In this document: positions 9,860 through 19,119 of the stretch, in pieces
Numbering within the stretch: position 1 is the first letter of the stretch
How the letters are laid out: every line of letters starts with the position of its first letter
Assembly (NCBI GenBank): GCA_009782785.1
Contig: WRIJ01000003.1
Location: 124,001 to 188,000, forward strand
Length of the DNA stretch: 64,000 nt
Origin: Propionibacteriaceae bacterium
GTDB lineage: Bacteria; Actinomycetota; Actinomycetes; Propionibacteriales; Propionibacteriaceae
Direction: 5' to 3'
Notes under the pieces: generated by a model
Seen by the model: only the letters and a program-made list of their open reading frames with translations
Told to the model about the DNA's origin: nothing
Database searches by the model: none
Program-made: the position numbers and the translations under genes

Positions 9860-10222
9860 TTAATCAGTCCGATGAGAAACAATGCACCGCATTTCATATA
9901 GTGGTGTTCCTGTTTCGTCATCTGCCTCAAAGCGAGGCCCGGCGGGCCACCCGCCAAAATCAGGTACTTTCTCCCAGTTATCCAATATTTGGTATACAGT
10001 CTCGGAGAGGGTTTTCGCATCAGCTTTTCCTAGCTGTGACCAGCATTCGACACTGATCATGTCCCGGCGGTGTACGAGAGTTCTCCGTTCACTACCTACT
10101 TGTTGAATGCGAATGAAACGTTGAGGTAAATCTTCTGGTGCTGGAATCATGCTCAGGACTGGCACATCAATGTCACTGTTTAACAGATAGTTGATGGTGA
10201 GTTCTTCAACGTCGGCCCACAT
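9860..10222 (-). CDS. Tail terminator / tail completion protein
   Basis: 120 residues. The alternating pattern MWADVEELTINYLL..., LPQRFIRIQQVGSERR..., HRRDMISVECW..., and YEMRCIVSHR is typical of the small tail-terminator proteins that cap the tube and join it to the head. The gene lies between the head-tail connectors and the tail tube gene and begins with a one-base-level junction to its neighbour. The role is inferred from fold pattern and position. Confidence 0.7.
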   Translation of the reverse strand: MWADVEELTINYLLNSDIDVPVLSMIPAPEDLPQRFIRIQQVGSERRTLVHRRDMISVECWSQLGKADAKTLSETVYQILDNWEKVPDFGGWPAGPRFEADDETGTPLYEMRCIVSHRTD

Positions 10223-10500
10223 TAGCGTCTCCCTTCAGCGAAACTTGCTAATCGGCGTGTTCTTCGTTCCCTGCGCATAGTTTCCATATCTGGCCATACC
10301 ATGGCAGCGGCACGTCGGCCACCTTTCGGGTCTGGAATGGTTGTTGCAGATTTTGCTTGGTAACCAACCCCACATGAGGATGCGATGTTTTGTGCAAGCG
10401 CATCGACAGCACCTACAGCATCAATTTGTCGTGCAGCCCAATCAAGTTCCCACTGAATATAGTCACCACCACCGATACGGGTACGGCCACCACTAACCAC
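10222..10500 (-). CDS. Small neck / minor capsid protein
   Basis: 92 residues, basic, in the slot for a neck protein (similar position to HK97 gp10-type or DUF5403-type proteins of actinophages). It has an amphipathic N-terminal helix (WAARQIDAVGAVDALAQNIA) and a basic C-terminus (RRERRTRRLASFAEGRR). It overlaps the upstream head-tail stopper gene by 8 nt. The family is only tentatively recognised. Confidence 0.55.
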   Translation of the reverse strand: MVSGGRTRIGGGDYIQWELDWAARQIDAVGAVDALAQNIASSCGVGYQAKSATTIPDPKGGRRAAAMVWPDMETMRRERRTRRLASFAEGRR

Positions 10501-10843
10501 TGGTTCTCCTCAAGTTGATTCTCAATCCGCCTTCTCGTTCCCAAGGGCCGGTGCTGAAATCTTCTGCTTCACCGATCTGTTCGAATACTTCACCTTTCAT
10601 GATCCATTTCCACCGTGGACCATTCGGTGTACCGATAGGTGTGAACAAATCGAGTTCCAGTTCGACAGCTCGCCGACCATCTACTGGTTTCACGTTCTGT
10701 CGTGATGATGTGGGTGCCCAACCGTGCACCATCACAATTTGGGGTTCATCCCATCGGTCAACGTTTGACTGGTGGGTATCCTTACCAGGTATATATGCCT
10801 GGCATTTCACCTGGTGAGGTTTGGGGAAAGGTAGCACTGTCAT
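10493..10843 (-). CDS. Head-tail joining protein (stopper-like)
   Basis: 116 residues, beta-rich, with the short pattern WKWIMKGEVFEQIGEAEDFSTGPW near the C-terminus common to small head-to-tail stoppers that close the connector after packaging. It overlaps its neighbours at both ends (ATGA-type junctions), as expected of a tightly coupled head-tail set. Assigned by position and general pattern. Confidence 0.65.
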   Translation of the reverse strand: MTVLPFPKPHQVKCQAYIPGKDTHQSNVDRWDEPQIVMVHGWAPTSSRQNVKPVDGRRAVELELDLFTPIGTPNGPRWKWIMKGEVFEQIGEAEDFSTGPWEREGGLRINLRRTSG

Positions 10844-11259
10844 CGGAACCTACCGAGTTCAATGTCACGTCTTGATAAGGAGAGTCCTCTGGTGACATCT
10901 ACGGTTCCTGAGCGTCGAGCGTTTTTACAGATCGCTTCCAGCATTGTGATCTCTGAGGGCCAAAACATTCCACGCCGCTCTTGAGTGTTGTCCACTGTAA
11001 CGGACTCATGGTAGGGCCCTGCTGTTCCTGATTGTGTCGTAACGTTCCCTGCTGCACCCGCTGCAGTCCATCTCAACACAACTGCTCTGAGCACCGCTTT
11101 CAATTGGCGTAACTGTGTCGGTGAGAGTTTGGACAAGTCTTCCAAACAGGGTGCAACAAGACTCGCCTCAGCAAGTGCATCATCAATACGGATCCGTGTG
11201 GCTTCCTCATCCAAATCAGGGATGAGCGGTCGTAGATCATTAGGGGTTAAGACCATCAT
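10840..11259 (-). CDS. Head-tail connector protein (gp6-like adaptor)
   Basis: 139 residues; ATG 11259 lies just behind a GGAGGTG ribosome site. The N-terminal helical segment (LTPNDLRPLIPDLDEEATRIRIDDALAEASLVAPCL) is typical of the adaptor proteins that sit under the portal in siphophages. Gene order (capsid, connector, stopper, terminator) is standard. It should bind the portal ring and the stopper. Confidence 0.75.
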   Translation of the reverse strand: MMVLTPNDLRPLIPDLDEEATRIRIDDALAEASLVAPCLEDLSKLSPTQLRQLKAVLRAVVLRWTAAGAAGNVTTQSGTAGPYHESVTVDNTQERRGMFWPSEITMLEAICKNARRSGTVDVTRGLSLSRRDIELGRFR

Positions 11260-11282
11260 GATTCACCTCCAGGTATGGCAAA

Positions 11283-11312
11283 GGGCCGGGAGTCTCATAA
11301 CCAACCCGACCC
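11283..11312 (-). terminator. Hairpin after the major capsid gene
   Basis: GGGTCGGG and CCCGGCCC on the coding strand can pair with one mismatch around a 14-base loop, and TTT follows. It lies 14 bases past the major capsid stop. It could reduce read-through into the connector genes, so the highly needed capsid protein stays in excess. Confidence 0.5.
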
Positions 11313-11325
11313 TTCACCACGATCA

Positions 11326-12381
11326 TTAACTAGCAGGGATGACCTTCGCTGAGAGTGTCGTGTTTGCTTTCTGCATCACAGGCAATGCCACAGCAGAAAC
11401 CAATACATCCAGCCCTTCAGGATCATGACGATCAAACGCGCCAGAGAAAATACCTGAACGTTCCCCTGCAGGGATCCCGTACTCATCTTGGATCGCCTCA
11501 GCTGTCACACCATATTCAGTCGTACCTAAGCCTTGCCCAGCAAGCGGTAGCACACCAGCAGGCGGGAGCAGCACGATAGTGTCTTGTGGCCATACTGGTT
11601 GACCGAAATCATAGGTCGAATATGGTTCATCAGCGACAATCGCTTCAGTTAATCCACAATAACCAGCCAACACTACCTTTACCTGTTCAGTGGAGATCCG
11701 CCCAGGGAGATCCGTGTTACGCCCCATAGCGAACTCGATCATTTGTTGGTTCGTTGCCGCTGCATTCATGACAGCAATGCTCATCATGATCGCTGTGGGC
11801 ATGGCACCACGTGAAGCGACCTTAACCAATTCGATCCATTCAAGGAGTTGATCAATAGGTTTGGAATCTGGATCAGTCCACATGTTCGCACCTGCTAGTG
11901 GTGGGAGTGTCAGTCCAGTGTCACGACCGAAATCAATCTCCGCAGAGATCCCATTCTCAGCCAGAATAACCTTGCCCTCGGTGACGGCTTGCACCCGGGC
12001 GATCTCCAGGCGAGCTTCAACACCCACACCGAGTTTCGCGGCATAATCAACGAGCTTGTCACCCATCATGTTCATTTGCCCAGCGAACTTCAATTGTGTG
12101 TATTCACCAATAGGGACCTTCCGAGAGATCGGTGGCAACTGGCCAGACATGGTCGCTGATGGTCCGATCTTCCCATACGGTGCTGGTGTATCGAATGCAC
12201 GATAGGTGGCAACATCCACACCAGTCAATTGGTTCACATCGAACTCATAGTTCAACGTTGGATTCTGATTAGGTGTGAACCACCGTGTCAATGGCATCGA
12301 GTCAGCAAACGCCGAAGCGGCAGCTTGTGCTGCACCTGTTAATTCGACAGGTGTCTTGTATTGAGTATTCATGAGCGTCAT
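11326..12381 (-). CDS. Major capsid protein (E type)
   Basis: 351 residues. The segment from about residue 30 (MPLTRWFTPNQNPTLNYEFDV) through YRAFDTPAPYGKIGPS, and the later RLEIARVQAVTEGKV, fit the E-type capsid family with the HK97 fold. It sits between a small decoration protein and the connector genes, with a scaffold gene two places upstream, as in phages that assemble a prohead on a separate scaffold. The first ATG at 12381 has GAGGG 7 nt upstream; a second ATG at 12372 is possible. Confidence 0.9.
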   Translation of the reverse strand: MTLMNTQYKTPVELTGAAQAAASAFADSMPLTRWFTPNQNPTLNYEFDVNQLTGVDVATYRAFDTPAPYGKIGPSATMSGQLPPISRKVPIGEYTQLKFAGQMNMMGDKLVDYAAKLGVGVEARLEIARVQAVTEGKVILAENGISAEIDFGRDTGLTLPPLAGANMWTDPDSKPIDQLLEWIELVKVASRGAMPTAIMMSIAVMNAAATNQQMIEFAMGRNTDLPGRISTEQVKVVLAGYCGLTEAIVADEPYSTYDFGQPVWPQDTIVLLPPAGVLPLAGQGLGTTEYGVTAEAIQDEYGIPAGERSGIFSGAFDRHDPEGLDVLVSAVALPVMQKANTTLSAKVIPAS

Positions 12382-12383
12382 GA

Positions 12384-12821
12384 TTAGCCCTCACTTCCAA
12401 CATAGTCCACATCGAAGAACACAAACTGTCCCGTGGTGGGAGTGGTGTTGTCGAGTGTGGGATTTCCTGGCACGAAACTGGGGTCAATGATCCCGTGGAC
12501 GACCATCGCCACATGGAGTACCTTTGTGGATACTCCAGCGAAATCAGCTTGTAACGCGACAGGATCAAGCAGGAATCCTGCCAAATGCTGTCGACCATCA
12601 TCAGCATCTGGGTCATAGGGGCCCCATTCTTGGGCTCCTGTGACCTTACCAAGGGGCAACCCTGAGGGGATCACACCCTTGTCGTCGTAATGTGTTCCTG
12701 CATCAAGCAGGGTGTATGGCACTGTTACAGAGACAGTGTTGTCGTCTGCGTGCCGTGTACGGAGCCAACGGTAGTCGCCTTGGCCCTCGGTGACCGTAGT
12801 CTTGATCGATAGATCAGTCAT
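12384..12821 (-). CDS. Head decoration protein
   Basis: 145 residues, in front of the major capsid gene, in the place of lambda gpD-like decoration proteins that stabilise the expanded head. Contains the family-like stretch HYDDKGVIPSGLPLGKV near residue 45 and HLAGFLLDPV near 85. The coding frame starts with ATG 12821 behind an AAAGGAAAG ribosome site. Called from position and pattern. Confidence 0.75.
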   Translation of the reverse strand: MTDLSIKTTVTEGQGDYRWLRTRHADDNTVSVTVPYTLLDAGTHYDDKGVIPSGLPLGKVTGAQEWGPYDPDADDGRQHLAGFLLDPVALQADFAGVSTKVLHVAMVVHGIIDPSFVPGNPTLDNTTPTTGQFVFFDVDYVGSEG

Positions 12822-12838
12822 GGTCTTTCCTTTCGTTG

Positions 12839-13351
12839 TTAGGATTTCTTGAATTTCTGTGAATACATTGTCCGAGCCTGCGCCACCGAATCAGTCACCT
12901 GTGTGACACCCAATCCCTGACCCTGCGATGGGTCTGGTTGTGGCTTGGTTTTCCCATTCTCAGTTGCCTTGGTTGCCTCCAGGTAGGCGGCTTGCACCTG
13001 TTCAACCGAGGAAGCGATCTCCTCAGCGGTCGACCCAGTAATCAAACCAGCAAACGACGCGGGAAGTTTTGCATCATCACCCGCTTTTCTGCGGGCCTCC
13101 ACAGCTTCCAGCTCAACAACCCTAGCCTCAGCTTTCACGCGAGCCTCCTGCTCACGCTGAGCCTCGCTTTTGGCTTCCTCTTGGGCCTTGTCGTATGCTT
13201 CGGCTTTCTCCTTCAACGGCCTGAGACGATCAGCGAGAATCCTGTTCAAATCCTCTTGACTGAACTTCTTTTCAGACTCCACAGGAAGATCCTCTAGTGT
13301 CTTGGTCGTTTCGGTTGACTGCGTTTGGGCAGACTTGTCTTCTGTACTCAT
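12839..13351 (-). CDS. Capsid scaffold protein
   Basis: 170 residues, strongly charged, with a long coiled-coil segment from about residue 45 to 90 (rich in Glu, Lys, Ala) and a flexible Pro/Gln-rich C-terminal part ending in a basic tip (MYSQKFKKS) that would bind the capsid protein. ATG 13351 follows AGGAGG. Scaffold proteins guide prohead assembly and are then removed. No protease gene is visible nearby, so the scaffold may leave intact. Confidence 0.85.
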   Translation of the reverse strand: MSTEDKSAQTQSTETTKTLEDLPVESEKKFSQEDLNRILADRLRPLKEKAEAYDKAQEEAKSEAQREQEARVKAEARVVELEAVEARRKAGDDAKLPASFAGLITGSTAEEIASSVEQVQAAYLEATKATENGKTKPQPDPSQGQGLGVTQVTDSVAQARTMYSQKFKKS

Positions 13352-13441
13352 ATGTGTTCCTCCTGTTAACCCTCAGGGCAAGGTGTTAAATGTGTTCCTT
13401 GTCACAACGCCACAAGAAAAGGCGAAAACCTAGGTGTCTAA

Positions 13442-13687
13442 CTATGCGTAGATAGCTTCCAATTCTTCCATGGTGGAAATATCGGCAGGAAGCATCTCTT
13501 TGAAATGATCGACGATGCGATCAAAGTCATTCGGGAAAAACAATGCCACGCTTAGAGGGAATTCATCCTCAGACTCGAAAATTGAAACCTGACCGATAAT
13601 CCCAGCGCTATTCACAGCGCGCTCAACATCAGAACGTGAAACCCCACGCCCAACAAAGATGATCTGATCATCTACTCTGGTAGTCAA
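13442..13687 (-). CDS. Candidate immunity protein for the MuF-linked toxin
   Basis: 81 residues if it starts at TTG 13687, chosen because a perfect GGAGGTGA ribosome site ends 5 nt upstream; the in-frame ATGs at 13705 and 13702 have no such site. The start lies inside the 3' end of the upstream gene (20-nt overlap), so the two are translationally coupled. The protein is very acidic in its second half (SIFESEDEFPL..., MEELEAIYA), has no membrane segment, and matches no phage structural family that I recognise. Size, charge, position directly after a C-terminal toxin-like domain and coupling all fit an immunity protein that blocks the toxin. This is inference. Confidence 0.6.
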   Translation of the reverse strand: MTTRVDDQIIFVGRGVSRSDVERAVNSAGIIGQVSIFESEDEFPLSVALFFPNDFDRIVDHFKEMLPADISTMEELEAIYA

Positions 13688-15077
13688 GGTAGTCACCTCC
13701 ATCAAGAACGATAATCACATGGTCAAAGTGTTCTCCAGCTAGCCCAAGTATATACGACATGAGTTCTCGCGCCTGCGTTTCCGTCATTCCGACGATCACT
13801 GAACCATCAACACGGGCAAACACGATTTGAGATGACTGTTCAATTCCCTTCAACACATGTCTCTCGAGCGTGACAGGATTCAGTGACGAATTATTCTTGA
13901 ATTCCCACGGCTTCTCTTTAACCTGATCTGCTGAATCTGGTAGCGAGAGTTCTTCGCTTCGCATCACAGGAACAAGATCGATCCCGATCAGTTCCATCCA
14001 AGCTGCTGTAGCGCTCTCAACGGCATCCCATCTTTTCACCTGTTGCTTGTCGTTGGGATGCTGAATCCGTGTCTTAATCACATCCCAGGATGGCGGTTGT
14101 TTCGCGTCTTTGACTCTTCCGAGTTTTCCATCATGCACATATGGAATGGCCTTAGGCCAATCTTCATCCCCATCTGGTCCTGGATTGAATCTCCATGCAG
14201 GATTGTCGTCTACCCCACCAAGAACAGTAGGAGGTCTCCCTCCACCTGATCCACCACTAGCACCACCAGCCTGTGTCTGTGGTGTCGGAGAGTCATGGAA
14301 TAATCCTGATCCACTGGCGCGCATCCGCTGAGCAACCTCTTTGCCAGTAGCACCAGGAGTCCACGCCTGATCATAAGCATCAATGTATTTCTGCTCCTGC
14401 GCTGTGGGAACCCAATCACCCCAATCACCACGGAACTCTTCCACCGTACATCCACAAAAATTGTGATACTTGTCAGGGTGGATTCTATGATCCCCTGTTG
14501 CTCTACGACTCTGCGGTTTCAACGCAGTATCCATCGAGGAATACACTGGCCCACGAGTGACCAGCATCGCACACCATGCACACGGGTTCCCCTGGGTGAC
14601 ACGCCTCCACGATGATCCTGAGGCCTCGGCTGATAGTCGTATCGTGTCACGGCCCGGTTCGAGTGCTTTGCACCACACTGATCCCATCAAATGCGCTGAT
14701 GCTTCCATCCATGCTTCCGTGGGTGAGACACCATAGTTGATGGCTTTCTGCGCTAAGCGCGGTGCCCAAATCACATCATTGACTGCTTGTTTCGGATCAT
14801 ACTTGGGTAAGACGACAGGTAATCCACGAACGCTGGAGCCCCATTCGGCTTCCCGGAACCCTGTCACATAGCGCTGTGCTTGCTGTGTGCCCTGCTGATA
14901 GGTTAACAAGGACAGTTTGACCATGTCCTCCACCCATGGTGTGATCGTGCCCCTAATATCCTTGGGGTCAATCATTGACAATCGGTTGAACGCGGTTTGA
15001 GAAACATGAGCTGCGAGAAGATTCTGGGTTTTCCTATGGCGTGTGGTCAGTTCACGACCTTTCAGTGTCACAGCCAT
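13668..15077 (-). CDS. MuF-type minor head protein fused to a C-terminal toxin-like domain
   Basis: 469 residues. Residues 1-240 are a minor head protein of the phage Mu F type, with a Cys cluster (CAWC at 166-169, CGC at 208-210). Residues 258-330 form a Gly/Ser/Pro-rich linker. The last 140 residues look unlike head proteins: a WEFK motif (Glu392, Lys394), acidic Asp381/Asp384 before it, then LERHVLKGIEQSSQIVFARVDG and a buried strand VIIVLD. This resembles the nuclease domains at the ends of contact-dependent toxins such as the CdiA tRNase type. Temperate phages are known to carry polymorphic toxins fused to MuF. A small acidic gene follows, coupled to it. Confidence 0.75.
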   Translation of the reverse strand: MAVTLKGRELTTRHRKTQNLLAAHVSQTAFNRLSMIDPKDIRGTITPWVEDMVKLSLLTYQQGTQQAQRYVTGFREAEWGSSVRGLPVVLPKYDPKQAVNDVIWAPRLAQKAINYGVSPTEAWMEASAHLMGSVWCKALEPGRDTIRLSAEASGSSWRRVTQGNPCAWCAMLVTRGPVYSSMDTALKPQSRRATGDHRIHPDKYHNFCGCTVEEFRGDWGDWVPTAQEQKYIDAYDQAWTPGATGKEVAQRMRASGSGLFHDSPTPQTQAGGASGGSGGGRPPTVLGGVDDNPAWRFNPGPDGDEDWPKAIPYVHDGKLGRVKDAKQPPSWDVIKTRIQHPNDKQQVKRWDAVESATAAWMELIGIDLVPVMRSEELSLPDSADQVKEKPWEFKNNSSLNPVTLERHVLKGIEQSSQIVFARVDGSVIVGMTETQARELMSYILGLAGEHFDHVIIVLDGGDYLDYQSR

Positions 15078-15083
15078 AGTTCC

Positions 15084-16589
15084 TCACTCATCTGTACGTT
15101 TCAGTGTGGTCGGCATCAAACCGTGACTGAACACCAAACCTGGTAACCCGACCCTGTCTGCTGCCTCACGAGGATCAACACCAGCCCTGATCAGCACACC
15201 AAGAGCGTTAGCTTTGTCTTTTATTGCTTCTTCAACCTGCTCATCCGATACTGCTACCGGGCTGTTGGGGGGGGCCTCATGGTCGATCACATCACCGAGC
15301 ATGTCACCGAAATTCTTTGCCCGTTCCCAATCCGCTTCGACCTGATCTTGCTGAGCCCTGGTCAAATTAATCCTCGAATATGTTTCCTCAGAGCGTGGTG
15401 GAAGAATCCCTGCACCAACGAGTTTCGCTACCTCATCAGCACGAGCTGCCTGTGTTGGTGTTGCTGGGTCAGCCCACCAGACGGAAACATCAGCGAACTC
15501 TTCAGGAACCGCGCCTTTAGCGAACAGCACAGCGAGTCGAGCTACTTCCAACCATCCCCGGCCAAACATTTGACAGCGGCGCTCAGCTTTCTTAATCAAC
15601 CGCACCTCTGAGGCGCGAATAGCATCAGCACTCGACGGGTTCGCGGTGGGTGTGACCCCGAAATACGCATCCGGTACACCCGTGACTGTTGCCAATTGTG
15701 ATGCGAGTGCTTTCAACTGGTCAATGTGTGGTCCAGGGCTGACCTGTTTCAAGTCGACAACTTGTGGGAGTGCACCTTTAGCATCGGGTTCAATAGTGAA
15801 GAACGAGCTCATGACAGCCTGCCAACCATCAATGTCCTCGGGTTTCACACCCAAAACTAGGCGTTGTGGCATCGAGAAGAATTCGCGGTTGACAGCCATG
15901 GCCAGCAGTACCCGTGAGGCTTCATCAACGAGGTCACGTACTGGTGCACTGATTTCTGAATGCCCACCGATCACTGATGCTGAAGTGCGGTTTGGTAGTG
16001 CTACAACAGGGATCCGCCCCAGATGATGGGTATCCCTAGATTCTTCCACCCAATCATGGTCGCGTTTCACGATCCTGACAGTGGCATTTTTGAGATACAG
16101 TGCACCGGTTTGGTCACTGCCTTTCTCTATGGGATCAAGAGTGATCGCAGATGAGAGTAGGCGTGTTCGATGATCCATGATCCCTGTCGTGTGCATTGCT
16201 GATTCCATGGTGACCAGTGGATCTGGTTCGCCCTCACCACCAACACCGATTTTTACGAACCCAATCCCGTACATGAGCGAATCCAAGTGAATCAACCCGG
16301 ATTCAACCTCCAACAGATTCTGGTTGAACACTGCATCCAAACCAAGTTCACCGGAAGGATCATGCCATCCCAACAGTTGAATACGTTCCTCGAGGGCATC
16401 CACGATAGTGCCAGCCCACCCCATTCTGGGTGCCTGGTCCCTCATCAAGGGTGGGACACTGAAACCCACGTTATGTGGTTTCGCATCACCCTCATAGTAG
16501 GTCGTTTTCTGTTTGTTCTTCTTCACATATTTGGAGAGTTGAGACTCCATCTGGGCTATCAGCCCGTGTTCTTCACTCGATAATCCCAT
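15084..16589 (-). CDS. Portal protein
   Basis: 501 residues, immediately after the large terminase (TGATG junction) and before the minor head gene. Matches the SPP1 gp6-like portal group: MGWAGTIVDALEERIQLLGW near residue 57, then MYGIGFVKIG near 105, and a helical C-terminus. Portals form the dodecameric ring at one capsid corner through which DNA enters and leaves. No truncation is seen. Confidence 0.9.
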   Translation of the reverse strand: MGLSSEEHGLIAQMESQLSKYVKKNKQKTTYYEGDAKPHNVGFSVPPLMRDQAPRMGWAGTIVDALEERIQLLGWHDPSGELGLDAVFNQNLLEVESGLIHLDSLMYGIGFVKIGVGGEGEPDPLVTMESAMHTTGIMDHRTRLLSSAITLDPIEKGSDQTGALYLKNATVRIVKRDHDWVEESRDTHHLGRIPVVALPNRTSASVIGGHSEISAPVRDLVDEASRVLLAMAVNREFFSMPQRLVLGVKPEDIDGWQAVMSSFFTIEPDAKGALPQVVDLKQVSPGPHIDQLKALASQLATVTGVPDAYFGVTPTANPSSADAIRASEVRLIKKAERRCQMFGRGWLEVARLAVLFAKGAVPEEFADVSVWWADPATPTQAARADEVAKLVGAGILPPRSEETYSRINLTRAQQDQVEADWERAKNFGDMLGDVIDHEAPPNSPVAVSDEQVEEAIKDKANALGVLIRAGVDPREAADRVGLPGLVFSHGLMPTTLKRTDE

Positions 16590-18457
16590 CAGGAGCCTCC
16601 TTTCTTCAATCGAGGTGAAAAGTCTCTGGTGGCTTGCTGGATACTCTCAGCTTCCCCACCCCGACGCTCAGTAGGCATAGTAGTGGTGTAACCCATTCGC
16701 CCTTGCCCTGGCGCATATTTCGGTGCATCTGTCTTGGTTTTCGCTATACCAGCAAGCCTGGCACCCATCACGGCCCCCACCATTGATGTCGCGGCATCCA
16801 CAGTCTTTGAGGAGTCCCTTGTTACCTTCCCCAGTGATGTACCGTACAGGTTAGGTCTTGCTTTCGCATTATGAACATGGCGGCGCAATGTTGGTGAACC
16901 ATCCCATCGCAACGGAGACGATTCTCCCTCTTGATCAATCCATGATTGGAGGAGCTCAGCTGTTTTCGTGAAATCAAAGTTTCGTTTACGTGAACCAGAT
17001 GTGGAATGCCTCATATCAAACAACACTGGTGAACCACCCACCCCAGGAGAAGCCCACAAAGGCAGACTGTCACGATAGTCACGGGCCAACCCATCGATCA
17101 TGTACGCCCAATACAAAGCCTCGTCGTCACCGTCCTTTGCAGGGCCAGGATCAATACCGAACCATTGCACCTTGTAACGGTTGAGAGCATCCCTCACCGC
17201 TGAATCCACATCCTCACGTGGAACAAGCCAACCCATTCCCCGTGGGCCCTTCGGGCGCTCCCATACACCCACCTCGAACACTCGGTAATCCAGAGTGCAA
17301 CCAATCAACGCTGTCGCATCCTCAGATTTAGAGCAATCCAGAAACAACGCAACAGGTGTATCATCTTCGATCAAGAATTGACTAGCTAACGCATCAAACT
17401 TGGCAGCATCAACCCACGCATCCTCCTCTGTGGCCAACCCATTCAAGTAGTACCTGATCGCATCAGCCACAGAAGTGCGAGGATCCAGCATCTCATCCGA
17501 CAATCGAGGAAGATCAGCCCACGGAGCATCCATGTACGCTGCCTTCAAACCCCTCATGCGCCCTTTGGCTGTTAACACATCAGTGTCTGGTGGGGCTTCA
17601 ATCGAATCATAAAGAATATCCAGCGCCCCCGGGTATCCCAAAGCCTGTTGTTTCTGCCATGCCTCAAACGAATCCTCAGCTACAGAACCCATTCCCGGCA
17701 TGTGAGCATTCGTGAACTCAATCACCCTTGCTTGAATCTGTGAAGGTGACTTCGCAGCATTACGTCGAGCGACAGCTGCCAATTTCTTCCCACCAGAGGA
17801 TTCAGTCATATGATGCGATTCGTTCATGATCCCTGCTGTCACCGGGTCACCCTCCGAACTCGCTTCCGATGCGGTTGTTACCTCGAACCGTCCACCAGTG
17901 TCTTTCACAACTGTGCGGGTAGCGCCAACATCCAAACCATAAAATTCACGAGCTGCTTTCGACCACATCGCATTCGCAACCCGCAGAAGATCCTTCGACT
18001 GCTCCTCACTATTCGATGCGATCTGCACCAGTGGCAAACCACGACGCACACCAACTGGGCGACCACCCACGAAACCAGCAAACTCCACAGGCCCACACAA
18101 TTCAGCATTCGCCAAAGCTCCCGCCATCGGATCTTTTCCTGATCCTTTACTACCACGTTTCACACCAGAGCGGTACACAAACCGCCCCTCTTCATTCACC
18201 AAATACCACAACACCAGGAAACGCTTCTGCCCAGGCGTGAACACCCAACGCCGACCAGAAATAGGGTGAATCAACCCCGGTTCATCTGTACGACCCTCAG
18301 CCCAATCAATAATCGCTGGACCTAAACTCATAGAAGCCAACAGGTGACGCGCATCCTTCGACTTCTTCTCATCCCCCACCGGCCACGGAACCGAACACCA
18401 CGCGCCACTAGCCTTATCAATCCAATACCCCGGAAGAAGCAGATCAGATGTGCTCAT
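16589..18457 (-). CDS. Terminase large subunit
   Basis: 622 residues. Walker A motif is at about residues 101-109 (RGSKGSGKD), with the ATPase domain in the first 300 residues and a DE-box-like IMNESHH near 215. The nuclease half contains ALFLDCSKSED near residue 370, the first acidic site of an RNase H-like fold, and later acidic residues (GIDPGPAKDGDDEALYW). The protein cuts concatemeric DNA and drives packaging through the portal. GGAG lies about 10 nt before ATG 18457, and the small subunit gene is just upstream. Confidence 0.93.
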   Translation of the reverse strand: MSTSDLLLPGYWIDKASGAWCSVPWPVGDEKKSKDARHLLASMSLGPAIIDWAEGRTDEPGLIHPISGRRWVFTPGQKRFLVLWYLVNEEGRFVYRSGVKRGSKGSGKDPMAGALANAELCGPVEFAGFVGGRPVGVRRGLPLVQIASNSEEQSKDLLRVANAMWSKAAREFYGLDVGATRTVVKDTGGRFEVTTASEASSEGDPVTAGIMNESHHMTESSGGKKLAAVARRNAAKSPSQIQARVIEFTNAHMPGMGSVAEDSFEAWQKQQALGYPGALDILYDSIEAPPDTDVLTAKGRMRGLKAAYMDAPWADLPRLSDEMLDPRTSVADAIRYYLNGLATEEDAWVDAAKFDALASQFLIEDDTPVALFLDCSKSEDATALIGCTLDYRVFEVGVWERPKGPRGMGWLVPREDVDSAVRDALNRYKVQWFGIDPGPAKDGDDEALYWAYMIDGLARDYRDSLPLWASPGVGGSPVLFDMRHSTSGSRKRNFDFTKTAELLQSWIDQEGESSPLRWDGSPTLRRHVHNAKARPNLYGTSLGKVTRDSSKTVDAATSMVGAVMGARLAGIAKTKTDAPKYAPGQGRMGYTTTMPTERRGGEAESIQQATRDFSPRLKKGGS

Positions 18458-18473
18458 CGATCTGCTCCAATCA

Positions 18474-18890
18474 CTACAAGTCCCGGTACGATTCCAAACT
18501 CACCACATTCTCTGACTCCACAACTGGAGCCTCATCCACATATCTGATCCTGATGTCACGCCGAAACTCAACGGTCGTACCCAACACACGTTCACGATTA
18601 CGTATCTCTGTCGCTAACCTCGAAGCGCCCTCATCAAACAATGCCACCAACCTTGCTGTGTGCTCAGCGAAACACCAATCAGAATCCGACCACAAGCAAC
18701 AGTGAGGCATCGTTGAAACAGTTTCCCACCATTTCAGGGTCGGCAACGGCCATGAAAACCCACCAGGACGACACTCCGGTAGCGGCCTGCCAGCAAACGG
18801 AACATTCACAACCTCCACCCACTCATGAACAGGCTTGTGACGTGTCACCGCTTGCCCTTGAGGTTTAGGTTTCCTACCAGTCACAGGCAT
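18474..18890 (-). CDS. Terminase small subunit
   Basis: 138 residues; ATG 18890 follows AGAGG at 6 nt, better than the GTG six bases upstream. The pattern GRKPKP... at the N-terminus, then VNVPFAGRPLP, WPLPTLKWWETVSTMP and WCFAEHTARLVALFDE, is typical of actinophage small terminases. The protein should recognise the packaging site and hand DNA to the large subunit. The gap to the large subunit is 16 nt. Confidence 0.85.
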   Translation of the reverse strand: MPVTGRKPKPQGQAVTRHKPVHEWVEVVNVPFAGRPLPECRPGGFSWPLPTLKWWETVSTMPHCCLWSDSDWCFAEHTARLVALFDEGASRLATEIRNRERVLGTTVEFRRDIRIRYVDEAPVVESENVVSLESYRDL

Positions 18891-19119
18891 AGTCACCCTC
18901 TCATCTGAAATCTATTCCCTGTCATCGTAATGAAGCGAGCCCTCGTGTAACGTTCAACGTTTCCTCGTCGATAACCAGTCCCCTCATCCGCTTCCACAAA
19001 CACATGAACACCCTGACCAGACAGACCACGTTTTGCACGGATTCTTCCGCCCTATGCTTTCCGTCTGACCTTCCAACCCGGCCGGGGGGGTTACCCCTGG
19101 GCCCCTCGTTCTTGTGATG
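18891..19119. other. Gap between small terminase and HNH gene, candidate cos region
   Basis: No gene is seen here. Near 19076-19106 the plus strand has a G-run and C-run cluster (CCGGGGGGGGTTACCCC, then TGGGCCCC). Left of it the plus strand is C/A-rich for thousands of bases; right of it the plus strand turns sharply T/G-rich. In phages with HNH next to small terminase, the cohesive end often lies in this gap. No att or promoter is obvious. Confidence 0.4.
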
